From the NCBI GenBank assembly GCA_964411505.1, contig CAYPLH010000061.1, positions 1 to 23,022 of the forward strand: a DNA stretch of 23,022 nucleotides, read 5' to 3'. Position 1 is the first letter of the stretch; each line of letters starts with the position of its first letter. This stretch comes from CAYPLH01 sp964411505 (GTDB lineage Bacteria; Bacillota; Clostridia; CAYPLH01; DUMO01). Shown piece by piece: positions 15,202-22,902 of this stretch. The position numbers and the translations under genes were made by a program. Below the pieces are notes generated by a model. It had not been told where the DNA came from. It made no database searches and saw only the letters and a list, made by a program, of their open reading frames with translations.

Positions 15202-15245
15202 ATAGTGTAGTAAAACAAAGCCAATTGTTCTTTTTACTACACTAT
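15202..15245. repeat. Perfect 14-bp inverted repeat, element-related hairpin
   Basis: ATAGTGTAGTAAAA (15202-15215) and TTTTACTACACTAT (15232-15245) are exact inverted copies around a 16-nt loop. The loop and flanks carry AAAGCCAATTGTTCTTTTT, which is the reverse complement of the left arm of the 4124-4324 element. It lies 76 nt after the thrC stop. It might also act as a terminator-like structure for thrC, although no T-run follows the stem. Confidence 0.68.
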
Positions 15246-15249
15246 ATTA

Positions 15250-15266
15250 TTTTCACAATGTGAAAA
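15250..15266. other. Short A/T-rich palindrome
   Basis: TTTTCACA and TGTGAAAA form a perfect 8-bp inverted repeat around a single A, directly after the hairpin at 15202-15245. The palindromic form resembles a dimeric-protein binding site more than an RNA hairpin. No specific regulator can be named. Confidence 0.3.
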
Positions 15267-15295
15267 AGCGAGCGTATTAGAATCGCCTCGAGTAT

Positions 15296-15336
15296 CTAGA
15301 ACTAGTTAAATGGTTCTGTTGTTATCTACATAACAT
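15296..15336. repeat. Degenerate right-arm fragment of the palindromic repeat
   Basis: GGTTCTGTTGTTATCTACAT shares GTTCTGTTGTTA and the closing ACAT with the right end of the 4124-4324 element, and the preceding TATCTAGAAC aligns roughly with its TATTCTACGAAC. The match is patchy, with internal deletions, so this is a decayed copy. It completes the content of the 346-base gap between thrC and the ACT gene, together with the hairpin at 15202 and the promoter at 15395. Confidence 0.4.
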
Positions 15337-15388
15337 CTTACTATCAAAAAACTTAAGACGTGAAAAGCCTGGTTAAAGAGTTAATAAA

Positions 15389-15409
15389 ATCCTCTTGCAC
15401 AAAGAGGAT
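15389..15409. promoter_or_regulatory. Operator-like palindrome at the aspartate-pathway promoter
   Basis: ATCCTCTT and AAGAGGAT form a perfect 8-bp inverted repeat around GCACA. It overlaps the TTGCAC -35 box of the promoter at 15395-15423, so a bound dimer would block RNA polymerase. No T-run follows, which argues against a terminator. Confidence 0.45.
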
Positions 15410-15423
15410 AGTTATGTTAATAT
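15395..15423 (+). promoter_or_regulatory. Sigma-A promoter for ACT protein-hom-aspartate kinase
   Basis: TTGCAC (15395-15400), a 17-nt spacer and TAATAT (15418-15423) give a good vegetative promoter with a start near 15430, about 40 nt before the ACT-domain gene. Confidence 0.5.
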
Positions 15424-15471
15424 TACTCAAGTGAAAAACATATGTGCACGTAGTAAAGACAGGAGGGCGTT

Positions 15472-15912
15472 ATGAAAAAGAATGCTACATACCTGCTTAT
15501 AGATACGTCGGTTTTACCTGATGTATTTATAAAGGTTATTGAAGTAAAAAAAATACTTGGAAAAGGTGAAGTAAAAACAGTGAATGAAGCTGTACAAAAA
15601 GTGGGACTAAGCAGAAGCGCTTTTTACAAGTACAGGGATTATGTCTATCCGTTTTATGATATGACCAGCAGACATGTGGTAACTCTTTTTTTTGTACTTG
15701 AAGATTTTTCAGGGATACTTGCTAAAATTATTAACAAGATTGCTGTTTCTAGGGCAAATATTCTTACAATAAATCAAAATATCCCTATTAACGATCTTGC
15801 TGATGTCACAATATCTATTGAAACTGATGGGATGGTAAAAAATGTGACAGAGCTTATGAATGAAATAAGTGAAATTGAAGGTGTTAGAAGACACGAGATT
15901 TTAGCCCGGTAA
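15472..15912 (+). CDS. UPF0735 ACT-domain protein (PheB-like)
   Basis: A 146-residue protein of the UPF0735 family. The N-terminal third has a helix-turn-helix-like segment (TVNEAVQKVGLSRSAFYKYRDYVYPF, about 40-65). The C-terminal half is an ACT domain (about 70-146, starting HVVTLFFVLEDFSGILAKI), a fold that binds amino acids in regulatory proteins. B. subtilis PheB belongs to this family; a direct enzymatic role is not established. AGGAGG lies 6 nt before ATG 15472. Leading the homoserine dehydrogenase and aspartate kinase genes, it may be an amino-acid-responsive regulator of them, possibly acting at the palindrome 15389-15409; that is inference. Confidence 0.88.
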   Translation: MKKNATYLLIDTSVLPDVFIKVIEVKKILGKGEVKTVNEAVQKVGLSRSAFYKYRDYVYPFYDMTSRHVVTLFFVLEDFSGILAKIINKIAVSRANILTINQNIPINDLADVTISIETDGMVKNVTELMNEISEIEGVRRHEILAR

Positions 15913-16086
15913 CAAAATAGATTAATTGAAAAGTTAAAGATTTGTTATCTTCATTCTTTTATGATGTGATTGCACAATATATGGTGACAAACAATAACAA
16001 GAGCAGTAGCTTTGATATTAAAAACAATAATGGAAAAGATTTATGAAAACATCAAGTTGGAATTACAAAAACACTGGAGGTATTTT

Positions 16087-17337
16087 ATGATAAATGTTGC
16101 AATCTTAGGTTACGGAGTGGTAGGCTCCGGAGTTGCTGAGGTGCTGAGAAAAAATGCTGCAGGTATTAAGCGCCGTTCTGAAAAGGAAATAAAGCTAAAA
16201 AGAATCCTGGATATAAGGGAATTCCCGGATAGCCCTGAAAGGGATCTATTTACGAAAAATCCAGATGATATATTTGAGGACGATAGTATCAAAATAGTTG
16301 TTGAGACTATTGGCGGAACACGTAATGCTTACCAACTGGTCAAAGAGGCTATCAAGAAGGGAAAGCATGTTGTTACTTCAAATAAGGAGCTTGTAGCAGC
16401 TTATGGTTCCGAGATTCTTAAACTCGCATGGGAAAACAATGTAAATTTTTTATTTGAAGCCAGCGTTGGTGGCGGAATACCCATTATAAGACCTCTTAGT
16501 GCTTGTTTAGCAGCAAATGAAATTATGGGAATAACCGGAATTCTAAATGGAACAACTAATTATATCCTTACACAGATGAAAGAAGAAGGAAAGGATTTTG
16601 CTACTGCGCTTTATAATGCAAAAAAGAAAGGTTATGCAGAAGCTGATCCAACCAATGACATAGAAGGTTTTGATACAAGCCGTAAAATAGCAATACTATC
16701 ATCAATTGCATATAATGAATATGTGAACTCTGAAAACATACACACCGAAGGTATTACAGGGATATCTTTTAGGGACATGCAATATGCAGAGGTATGTGAC
16801 CGAGTTATAAAACTTGCAGGAGTTAGCAAAAAAATTGATGACAAAATATATGTTATTGTAAGTCCGTTTTTAATAAATAAATCAAATGCTCTTGCAAATG
16901 TTGAGGATGTTTTTAATGCAATCGTAGTCAAAGGAAATGTTGTGGGTGAAGTTATGTTCTACGGAAAAGGAGCAGGAAAACTTCCGACAGCTAGCGCTGT
17001 AGTAGCTGATATTATTGATATAGTCAAAAATGAAAGAACTTATGGAAAAAATATTAGTACTGTTAATGATGACAATAATCTAATCAATTACAAGGAAGCA
17101 AGTTCTAGGTTTTTTACAAGACTGAAGGTTAGTGATGTTGAAAATGCTAGGCAAATCGTAAAGAACATTTTTGGCGATGTCCACTGGGTTTGTCTTAATG
17201 AATCCAGCACTATTGATGAATTAGCATTTATTACACCCTTAAAGTCTGAAAAGCTTATAGAAGCTGACTTTGGAAAACTTTGTGAAAACTCGTCGATTGT
17301 AGCTGTAGAAAGTAGCATTAGATTATTGGAAGAATAG
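16087..17337 (+). CDS. hom: Homoserine dehydrogenase
   Basis: NAD(P)-dependent reduction of aspartate semialdehyde to homoserine, the branch point towards threonine and methionine. In the 416-residue product the Rossmann motif GYGVVGSG is at about 8-15. The catalytic domain follows, with TSNKELVA, FEASVGGGIPII, GILNGTTNYIL and KKGYAEADPTNDIEGFD. A C-terminal ACT domain (about 340-416, starting SSRFFTRLKVSD) suggests feedback control by threonine, as known for this family. ATG 16087 has GGAGG 6 nt upstream. A TTG at 16012 opens the same frame, but those 25 codons look non-coding. The 174-nt gap after the ACT gene shows no clear terminator, so cotranscription is plausible. Confidence 0.96.
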   Translation: MINVAILGYGVVGSGVAEVLRKNAAGIKRRSEKEIKLKRILDIREFPDSPERDLFTKNPDDIFEDDSIKIVVETIGGTRNAYQLVKEAIKKGKHVVTSNKELVAAYGSEILKLAWENNVNFLFEASVGGGIPIIRPLSACLAANEIMGITGILNGTTNYILTQMKEEGKDFATALYNAKKKGYAEADPTNDIEGFDTSRKIAILSSIAYNEYVNSENIHTEGITGISFRDMQYAEVCDRVIKLAGVSKKIDDKIYVIVSPFLINKSNALANVEDVFNAIVVKGNVVGEVMFYGKGAGKLPTASAVVADIIDIVKNERTYGKNISTVNDDNNLINYKEASSRFFTRLKVSDVENARQIVKNIFGDVHWVCLNESSTIDELAFITPLKSEKLIEADFGKLCENSSIVAVESSIRLLEE

Positions 17338-17379
17338 AGCTTATAATATTTTAGTAATAAAAATGGAGGATAGGGATTA

Positions 17380-18729
17380 ATGAAAGTATCGAAATTTGGA
17401 GGAACATCGCTAGCTACTGCAACTCAGGTCAAAAAAGTTTGTAGTATTGTGTTATCTGACCCAGAGAGACAATATATCGTGGTTTCAGCTCCGGGCAAGA
17501 GATTTAAGGATGATACCAAGGTTACAGATTTATTGATAAATTGTGCAAATGCAAAAATATCAGGAGGTTTGGCAACTGATCAAATTAATAGGGTTGTGGA
17601 AAGATATGCAGAAATTGCATCGGGGCTTGGTTTGAATGACAATATCATCAAAATAATAAAAGAGGATTTGAATATGCGTATAAAAGAGGAAACAAGTAAT
17701 GAGAGTCAGTTTACCGACTTGTTAAAAGCTGCGGGAGAAGACAATGCAGCCAAACTTGTAGCCGAGTACTTAAAATCAATTGGAGAGGAAGCTGTTTATA
17801 TAAATCCTAAAGACGCAGGACTAATTTTAAGTACTGAATATGGAAATGCCCGTGTACTTCCCGAATCATATAATAATTTAAGCAAGCTAAATGATTGTAG
17901 CGGTATAAAGGTGTTTCCCGGATTTTTTGGATATTCGCTTGAGAATAAAGTAGTAACATTTTCAAGAGGTGGTTCAGACATAACCGGTTCAATCCTAGCG
18001 GCAGCCGTAAACGCTGATGTGTATGAAAACTTTACTGATGTTGATTCGGTTTATGTGGCAGATCCTAGGATTGTTGATACCCCTAGAGCTATATATGAGC
18101 TTACATACAGAGAAATGCGTGAACTGGCATATGCGGGGTTTTCAATTCTTCATGAAGAAGCACTTGAACCTGTCTACAGAAAGGGTATACCGGTTCATAT
18201 TAAGAATACGAATAATGCTTCATCAAATGGGACCAAAATCGTTACCGAAAGAAAAACTGCCAACGGTCCTGTGGCGGGTATTGCTGCTGAAAGGGGCTTT
18301 TGCAGTATTAATGTAAGCAAGTATATGATGAATAGAGAAATAGGCTTTGGTAGAAAAGTTTTACACATACTGGAAGACGAAGGTATCTCTTTTGAGCATA
18401 TGCCATCGGGAATTGATAATATTTCTATCATGTTAAGAGAAACGAAGTTTGATAAGCAAACTGAAGAAAGAGTTTTACGAAAGATACGGGAAGAGCTAAA
18501 TGTAGATTCTGTTGATGTTCAAAGAGGTTTGGGAATTGTAGTGGTTGTCGGTGAGGGTATGAGTCAGACTATAGGTGTTGCCGCGCGAGTAACAGTAGCA
18601 TTAGCAGGGGCAAATGTAAATATTGAAATGATGAATCAGGGTTCTTCAGAGGTGAGCATGATTTTCGGGATTAATTCAGAGGATTCGGAAAAAGCGGTAA
18701 GAGCACTGTATAAAGAGTTTTTCAACTAA
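17380..18729 (+). CDS. Aspartate kinase (YclM-type)
   Basis: Phosphorylates aspartate with ATP, the first step towards lysine, methionine and threonine. The 449-residue monofunctional form has KFGGTS at about 5-10, the catalytic region FSRGGSDITGSILAAAVNADVYENFTDVDSVYVADPR, and two C-terminal ACT domains (about 300-449, including GISFEHMPSGIDNISIML and ANVNIEMMNQGSSEVSMIFGI). The early SAPGKRFKDDTKVTDLL sequence resembles the B. subtilis YclM (aspartokinase III) type rather than the LysC alpha/beta type. Feedback by lysine and/or threonine is expected from the ACT domains. GGAGG lies about 10 nt before ATG 17380. It follows hom by 42 nt, so the pair is very probably one transcript. Confidence 0.95.
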   Translation: MKVSKFGGTSLATATQVKKVCSIVLSDPERQYIVVSAPGKRFKDDTKVTDLLINCANAKISGGLATDQINRVVERYAEIASGLGLNDNIIKIIKEDLNMRIKEETSNESQFTDLLKAAGEDNAAKLVAEYLKSIGEEAVYINPKDAGLILSTEYGNARVLPESYNNLSKLNDCSGIKVFPGFFGYSLENKVVTFSRGGSDITGSILAAAVNADVYENFTDVDSVYVADPRIVDTPRAIYELTYREMRELAYAGFSILHEEALEPVYRKGIPVHIKNTNNASSNGTKIVTERKTANGPVAGIAAERGFCSINVSKYMMNREIGFGRKVLHILEDEGISFEHMPSGIDNISIMLRETKFDKQTEERVLRKIREELNVDSVDVQRGLGIVVVVGEGMSQTIGVAARVTVALAGANVNIEMMNQGSSEVSMIFGINSEDSEKAVRALYKEFFN

Positions 18730-18741
18730 TGAAGGTATAAT

Positions 18742-18822
18742 ATGATTACATCTATAGGGAGTCATGATGTAACGTATTTGAATTTTATCAGTCTTTGTTT
18801 AGAAGGCTTTAAGCAAATATAA
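18742..18822 (+). other. Possible 26-codon ORF after the aspartate kinase gene
   Basis: ATG 18742 has GAAGG 6 nt upstream and opens 26 codons (MITSIGSHDVTYLNFISLC at the start) to TAA. The ribosome site makes translation possible, but the peptide has no recognisable similarity. Its stop overlaps the candidate -10 box at 18818. It may be fortuitous. Confidence 0.15.
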
Positions 18823-18823
18823 T
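18795..18823 (+). promoter_or_regulatory. Candidate promoter for the ECF transporter gene
   Basis: TTGTTT (18795-18800), a 17-nt spacer and TATAAT (18818-18823) give a perfect -10 and a half-matched -35. Transcription would start near 18830, leaving a leader of about 110 nt. I recognise no known riboswitch class in that leader. Confidence 0.42.
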
Positions 18824-18913
18824 TTGATTGCTTTACCTTTAATAGCATGGAAGAGAACTAAGCTAAATGATATCACAAACTTGAAGGAGCACTTTCATTA
18901 ATTTTTGTGCCTC

Positions 18914-18940
18914 TAAGCTTAGCGAAAGGAATGAAGCTTA
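18914..18940 (+). promoter_or_regulatory. Hairpin enclosing the ribosome site of the ECF gene
   Basis: TAAGCTT (18914-18920) and AAGCTTA (18934-18940) are a perfect 7-bp inverted repeat. The loop holds AAAGGA, the only purine-rich sequence near the start, and the stem ends 2 nt before ATG 18943. The structure could modulate translation initiation, for example by temperature or a bound protein. This is inference. Confidence 0.3.
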
Positions 18941-18942
18941 TA

Positions 18943-19491
18943 ATGAAACAATCATCAACAAGAAAAATAGTCATAAATGGGCTTATGATTGCATTGGTTT
19001 TTCTTGCAACCTACTTTACAAAAATTTATGCATTGGTTCCACCTCCTGGCTATATAAACCTTGGTGATGCCATTATTATGACTACAGCGATTCTGCTTGG
19101 GAGTAAAAGCGGATTCCTTGCTGGTTCTGTAGGAGCTGCTTTTGCTGATATTCTCTCTCCTGGAGGTATAATTTATGCTCCGGTTACTTTTATTGTGAAA
19201 GGCATTGAAGGATATATTGTGGGAAAAATCGCCGGTAGCAAAAAACTAAGTAAAAAGGAAGTTGTGAGGATTGCTGCGGTATTAGTTGGTGCATTGATTA
19301 TTCCAATAGGCTACTTTTTTGGAGAACTATATTTTCTTAAGATTTTTGACAATGAGGTCTTTGGATACGCTTATGCAATAGGTGGTCTTCCGGGCAATTT
19401 AATACAAGGCTTAGCCAATGCTGTAATTGCATATCCTTTATCAACAGTCCTGATTCATGCAGGAATAGCGTCTTTTATAAAGAACCCCTAA
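18943..19491 (+). CDS. ECF transporter S component
   Basis: A membrane substrate-binding subunit of an energy-coupling-factor importer for a vitamin or related micronutrient; it would pair with EcfT and the ATPases EcfA/A' encoded elsewhere. The 182-residue product has about five to six hydrophobic helices. It also has the family's typical GYINLGDAIIMTTAILLG and SGFLAGSVGAAFADILSPGG, then IYAPVTFIVKGIEGYIVGKI, matching the riboflavin/HMP-type S-component superfamily. The ligand is not evident. The start is uncertain: ATG 18943 gives a clean MKQSSTRK membrane-protein N-terminus; ATG 18931 and GTG 18907 are in frame, but neither is better placed relative to AAAGGA (18925-18930). Confidence 0.85.
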   Translation: MKQSSTRKIVINGLMIALVFLATYFTKIYALVPPPGYINLGDAIIMTTAILLGSKSGFLAGSVGAAFADILSPGGIIYAPVTFIVKGIEGYIVGKIAGSKKLSKKEVVRIAAVLVGALIIPIGYFFGELYFLKIFDNEVFGYAYAIGGLPGNLIQGLANAVIAYPLSTVLIHAGIASFIKNP

Positions 19492-19531
19492 GGTTTGGAT
19501 GCGCATAGAATACACAGGAGAAAAATAATAT

Positions 19532-20896
19532 ATGAAACTACCTTCAGAATTTTTGGAAAAAATGAAGATGCTTCTTGATGATAACGAATATGAGGATTTT
19601 GTTGCAGCGTTTGACAAATCAAGATATTATGGGCTAAGAGTTAATACCTTGAAAATATCAATAGAAGATTTTCTCGCATTAACAGAATTTGAACTGGAAC
19701 CTGTACCATGGAGTAATGATGGCTTCTATTACAATGAAGATGAAAATCCAGGAAAGCATCCTCATTATTACGCAGGACTTTATTATATTCAGGAGCCTAG
19801 TGCAATGTTGCCCGCAACTGTGTTGGATGCAAAGCCAGGGGAAAGAGTATTGGATCTATGTGCTGCACCTGGAGGAAAAACCGTAAAAATAGCTGCTGAC
19901 ATGAAGGGGAAAGGTTTGATTGTAGCAAACGACATAAACCCCAATAGAGCAAAAGCTTTGATTAAGAATTTAGAGTTGTCAGGAGTGAGAAATGCAATAG
20001 TGACAGTTGAAAGTCCTGACAAGCTTGCGCTTATGTTTAAAGATTATTTTGACAAGATAATTGTAGATGCTCCATGTTCTGGGGAGGGTATGTTCCGTAA
20101 AGACACCGAGGCAGCACGAAGCTGGGGCAAATTCAAATCTGAAAGGTGTTCTCTGATCCAAAAAGATATATTAAATAATACTGCCCTAATGCTAAAACCG
20201 GGTGGAGTAATTGTATATTCTACATGCACATTTTCACCAGAAGAAAATGAAGTACAGATAAGAGAATTCTTAAAAAATCATCAAGATTTTTATCTATGCG
20301 ACATTAATAATGTTAATGGTTTTGACAAGGGAAGACCAAAGTGGTGCGAAGGTATGGTAGATATTAGCAAGTCTGTACGCTTGTGGCCGCATAAAATAAA
20401 AGGTGAAGGACATTTTACAGCTCTTATGAAGCGAAAGGGTGAAAGTGTTACTTTGATGGAACCACCTATTCCACCTCCTGACTTTATTGGGGCAGATATT
20501 TTCTTTTCATTTATCAAAGACAACTTAAATATCACAATAGAAGGTTATTTTGAAAGGTTGGGAAATAACCTTTATTGCTTACCAGTAAAAGCTCCGGAAC
20601 TTAAGGGAATAAAGGTAGCTAAATTTGGATGGTATATGGGTAGCTTCAAAGGCAGAATATTTGAACCTTCTCATTCTCTGGCCATAGTACTTAAAGCAGG
20701 GGAGTTTAAAAATACGATTAGTTTTTCTTCAAAAGATATTAATATTAATAAATATTTAAAGGGTGAGACACTTTTGTCAGAAGGTGCTAAAGGGTTATAT
20801 GCAGTTTGTGTTGACGGTTATGTACTTGGTTTAGCAAAGCAAATAGACGGAACGCTTAAGAACCTTTACCCAAAAGGATGGAGAAAAATGCGGTAG
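19532..20896 (+). CDS. RsmF/NSUN-type rRNA cytosine-C5 methyltransferase
   Basis: SAM-dependent enzyme of the NOL1/NOP2/Sun family that makes 5-methylcytosine in rRNA or tRNA. The 454-residue product has the SAM site VLDLCAAPGGKT (about 106-117), motif IV DAPCSGEG with Cys182, and motif VI STCTFSPEENE with the second catalytic cysteine, Cys232. The C-terminal part (about 300-454) matches the RsmF-like extension plus a PUA-like end (NLYPKGWRK). It resembles RsmF/YebU-type proteins rather than RsmB, because it lacks the N-terminal NusB domain. The exact target base cannot be read from sequence. AGGAG precedes ATG 19532 by 11 nt. The gene lies 40 nt after the ECF gene and 13 nt before the pseudouridine synthase, which suggests one rRNA-modification transcript. 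Confidence 0.92.
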   Translation: MKLPSEFLEKMKMLLDDNEYEDFVAAFDKSRYYGLRVNTLKISIEDFLALTEFELEPVPWSNDGFYYNEDENPGKHPHYYAGLYYIQEPSAMLPATVLDAKPGERVLDLCAAPGGKTVKIAADMKGKGLIVANDINPNRAKALIKNLELSGVRNAIVTVESPDKLALMFKDYFDKIIVDAPCSGEGMFRKDTEAARSWGKFKSERCSLIQKDILNNTALMLKPGGVIVYSTCTFSPEENEVQIREFLKNHQDFYLCDINNVNGFDKGRPKWCEGMVDISKSVRLWPHKIKGEGHFTALMKRKGESVTLMEPPIPPPDFIGADIFFSFIKDNLNITIEGYFERLGNNLYCLPVKAPELKGIKVAKFGWYMGSFKGRIFEPSHSLAIVLKAGEFKNTISFSSKDININKYLKGETLLSEGAKGLYAVCVDGYVLGLAKQIDGTLKNLYPKGWRKMR

Positions 20897-20909
20897 GAGG
20901 GGTGACAGT

Positions 20910-21632
20910 ATGAGGAAAACTCAGAGGTTGGACAAAATTCTATCCAATATGGGATATGGATCAAGAAAAGAAGTTAAGCAACTTATTAAAAAAGGTGTTG
21001 TAAGTGTAGATAGTATATGTGTTTTAGACAGCTCAATCACTATTGATCCTTATAAATGCCGTATTATGGTTAATGAAAAGCTTTTGGTGTACAAACAATA
21101 TATTTATATAATGATGAACAAACCAATCGGTGTAATTTCCGCAACCTGTGATAATGAATTAAAAACTGTAATTGATATTTTACCTGAAGAATATCGGCAT
21201 TATAATCCATTTCCCGCTGGTAGGTTGGATATAGATACAGTGGGGCTTCTCCTTTTAACAAATGCTGGGAAATTGGCTCACAGGCTTACTTCACCTACAA
21301 ACCTTATCCCGAAAAAATATTATGCTTTGGTTGATGGAAGGGTTACTGAGTTTGATATTGAGAAATTTCGTGAAGGAGTATTATTGGATGATGGCTATAG
21401 GGCAATGCCTTCAGAATTGAAAATTCTACGGTCTGGCTTAGTGTCAGAGGTGGAGTTGATTATTTATGAGGGAAAGTTTCATCAGGTGAAGAGGATGTTC
21501 AAATCCACAGGTAAAAGTGTCAGATACCTTAAAAGACTTGAAATTGGTAATTTGGTATTGGATGATATGCTTCATGAAGGTGAATGTAGGGAATTAACTG
21601 AAGAAGAACTTGACAAGCTTATTGAGGTCTAA
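20910..21632 (+). CDS. RsuA-family 16S/23S pseudouridine synthase
   Basis: A 240-residue enzyme that isomerises uridine to pseudouridine in rRNA. It has an N-terminal S4 RNA-binding domain (about 1-60, QRLDKILSNMGYGSRKEVKQLIKKG), then the RsuA/RluB/E/F catalytic domain with GRLDIDTVGLLLLTN containing the catalytic Asp107, and the C-terminal FHQVKRMF motif. All essential residues are present. The length fits RsuA more than RluB, which usually carries a long tail. The particular uridine is unknown. AGGAGGGG overlaps the stop codon of the preceding methyltransferase gene and lies about 8 nt before ATG 20910, so the two are translationally close. Confidence 0.93.
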   Translation: MRKTQRLDKILSNMGYGSRKEVKQLIKKGVVSVDSICVLDSSITIDPYKCRIMVNEKLLVYKQYIYIMMNKPIGVISATCDNELKTVIDILPEEYRHYNPFPAGRLDIDTVGLLLLTNAGKLAHRLTSPTNLIPKKYYALVDGRVTEFDIEKFREGVLLDDGYRAMPSELKILRSGLVSEVELIIYEGKFHQVKRMFKSTGKSVRYLKRLEIGNLVLDDMLHEGECRELTEEELDKLIEV

Positions 21633-21690
21633 ACTAAGCTTCGATATTATTTCCTAACATTGCAAAAGTTATATTTCTACAGCTCACGTG

Positions 21691-21724
21691 AACAGTAGCC
21701 AATAAGTTACAGTTTTTTATTATT
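21691..21724 (+). terminator. Weak terminator after the pseudouridine synthase
   Basis: AACAGTA (21691-21697) and TACAGTT (21708-21714) pair at 6 of 7 positions and are followed by an extended T-rich run (TTTTATTATTTTTTATTTTT). The stem is weak but the U-rich tail is convincing for an intrinsic terminator. Confidence 0.4.
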
Positions 21725-21739
21725 TTTTATTTTTGAGAG

Positions 21740-21801
21740 TTAATTCTTGCATAAATAAGTTTACTGATATAAAATGTTAAAGGGCTTGTAACAAGAATTA
21801 A
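21740..21801. promoter_or_regulatory. Inverted repeat spanning the deacetylase promoter
   Basis: TTAATTCTTG (21740-21749) and CAAGAATTAA (21792-21801) are exact inverted copies 42 nt apart. The first overlaps the -35 box and the second lies just downstream of the expected transcription start. They may be paired binding sites for a repressor or a large-loop RNA stem. No regulator can be named. Confidence 0.28.
21747..21775 (+). promoter_or_regulatory. Sigma-A promoter for the polysaccharide deacetylase
   Basis: TTGCAT (21747-21752), a 17-nt spacer and TAAAAT (21770-21775) form a good vegetative promoter, with a predicted start near 21782 and a leader of about 75 nt. Confidence 0.5.
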
Positions 21802-21857
21802 TAACGTTTCATATAGATGTTATATGTACCAATAAAATGTATTTGTGGGTAAGGTTT

Positions 21858-22902
21858 ATGCTTGATAATATTACTGATTGGTTTGTATCAAAAAGAAAAA
21901 TATTTAGGAAAGTTTTTGTTGTTATTTTAACTTTGATTGAAATCTCTTTTTTTCTAATAGGTGTTCAATCTGCAGAGCCAAGATATCATAATGGCGAAGT
22001 GGTTTTGCCAGCTTTTTCTGAAGAAGTAGATGTTACTTCGTCACCGTTACCGGTTTTGGAAAATACAAGCTTGCCCGAACCTGAGGTGACTACGCCAATT
22101 GCTTTTGAGAACTTAAAAACACCTGTCCCGAAAGCTACAGCATCACCGAATACATCACCAGATATTGGTATTGCCCCAGAGCATACTACAACCCCCAAGC
22201 CTGAAAACACACCTGAACCTACATCAAAGCCCAATATAATAGATATGGACAGTTTAGAGGTACCCATTTATTGGGGCGATAGAGATAAAAATGCTGTTTT
22301 TTTTACATTTGATGATGGATATGACAAAGAAGCTTTAAGTATTACGCTGGATACCTTAAAGGAAAAAAATATTAAATGCACATTTTTTGTTGTGGGGGAC
22401 TACCTTGAATATTTTCCTGACCTTTGGAAAAGAGTGATAGACGAAGGACATTATTTATGTAATCACACAGATTCCCACCGAATACTTACATCTCTTTCTG
22501 AAGAGGAAATCAGAAAGGAGATAACAGGATGGGAGGATACTATTTCAAAAATTATAGGTGATGAGTACCTGATAAAAATGAAAAAGGAATTTCCTTTTTT
22601 CCGTATGCCTGGTGGTGGCGGACATAATGACAAAAAAATTCTCGAAATACTTTCTGAGTATGGATATATACCTGTGGGCTGGTCACTTGAAACTTATAAC
22701 AGTATAATAAAGCATCACAACACCGAACAAGAGCCAATAGAACCAATTATTGATAAGATAGTAAATCACGTTGTAAAGAACAGTCAAAATGGCATTATAA
22801 TATTACTGCACATAAATTATCTTGATACTCCAAAACTTGATGAAATGTTGGACGGAGTTATTGAAAAGGGACTAACCATTGAAAATCTGGACAGTCTTCT
22901 GA

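Noticed and set aside
15280..15306. CTCGAG, TCTAGA and ACTAGT sites close together, like a cloning-vector polylinker.
   Set aside because: The shared vector-like run is only TCTAGAACTAGT, and the surrounding bases do not match a vector. The segment aligns roughly with the right arm of the native 4124-4324 repeat, so chance is the better explanation.
15202..15470. CRISPR-like repeat array.
   Set aside because: The ATAGTGTAG copies are few, unevenly spaced and inverted, and there are no cas genes or regular spacers.
16012..16086. N-terminal extension of homoserine dehydrogenase from TTG 16012.
   Set aside because: The strong GGAGG site serves ATG 16087, which matches the family N-terminus; the 25 extra codons are AT-rich and unlike the family.
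18824..18942. Riboswitch (FMN, TPP or similar) in the ECF transporter leader.
   Set aside because: None of the conserved core sequences of those classes is visible; only a short hairpin near the start codon can be supported.
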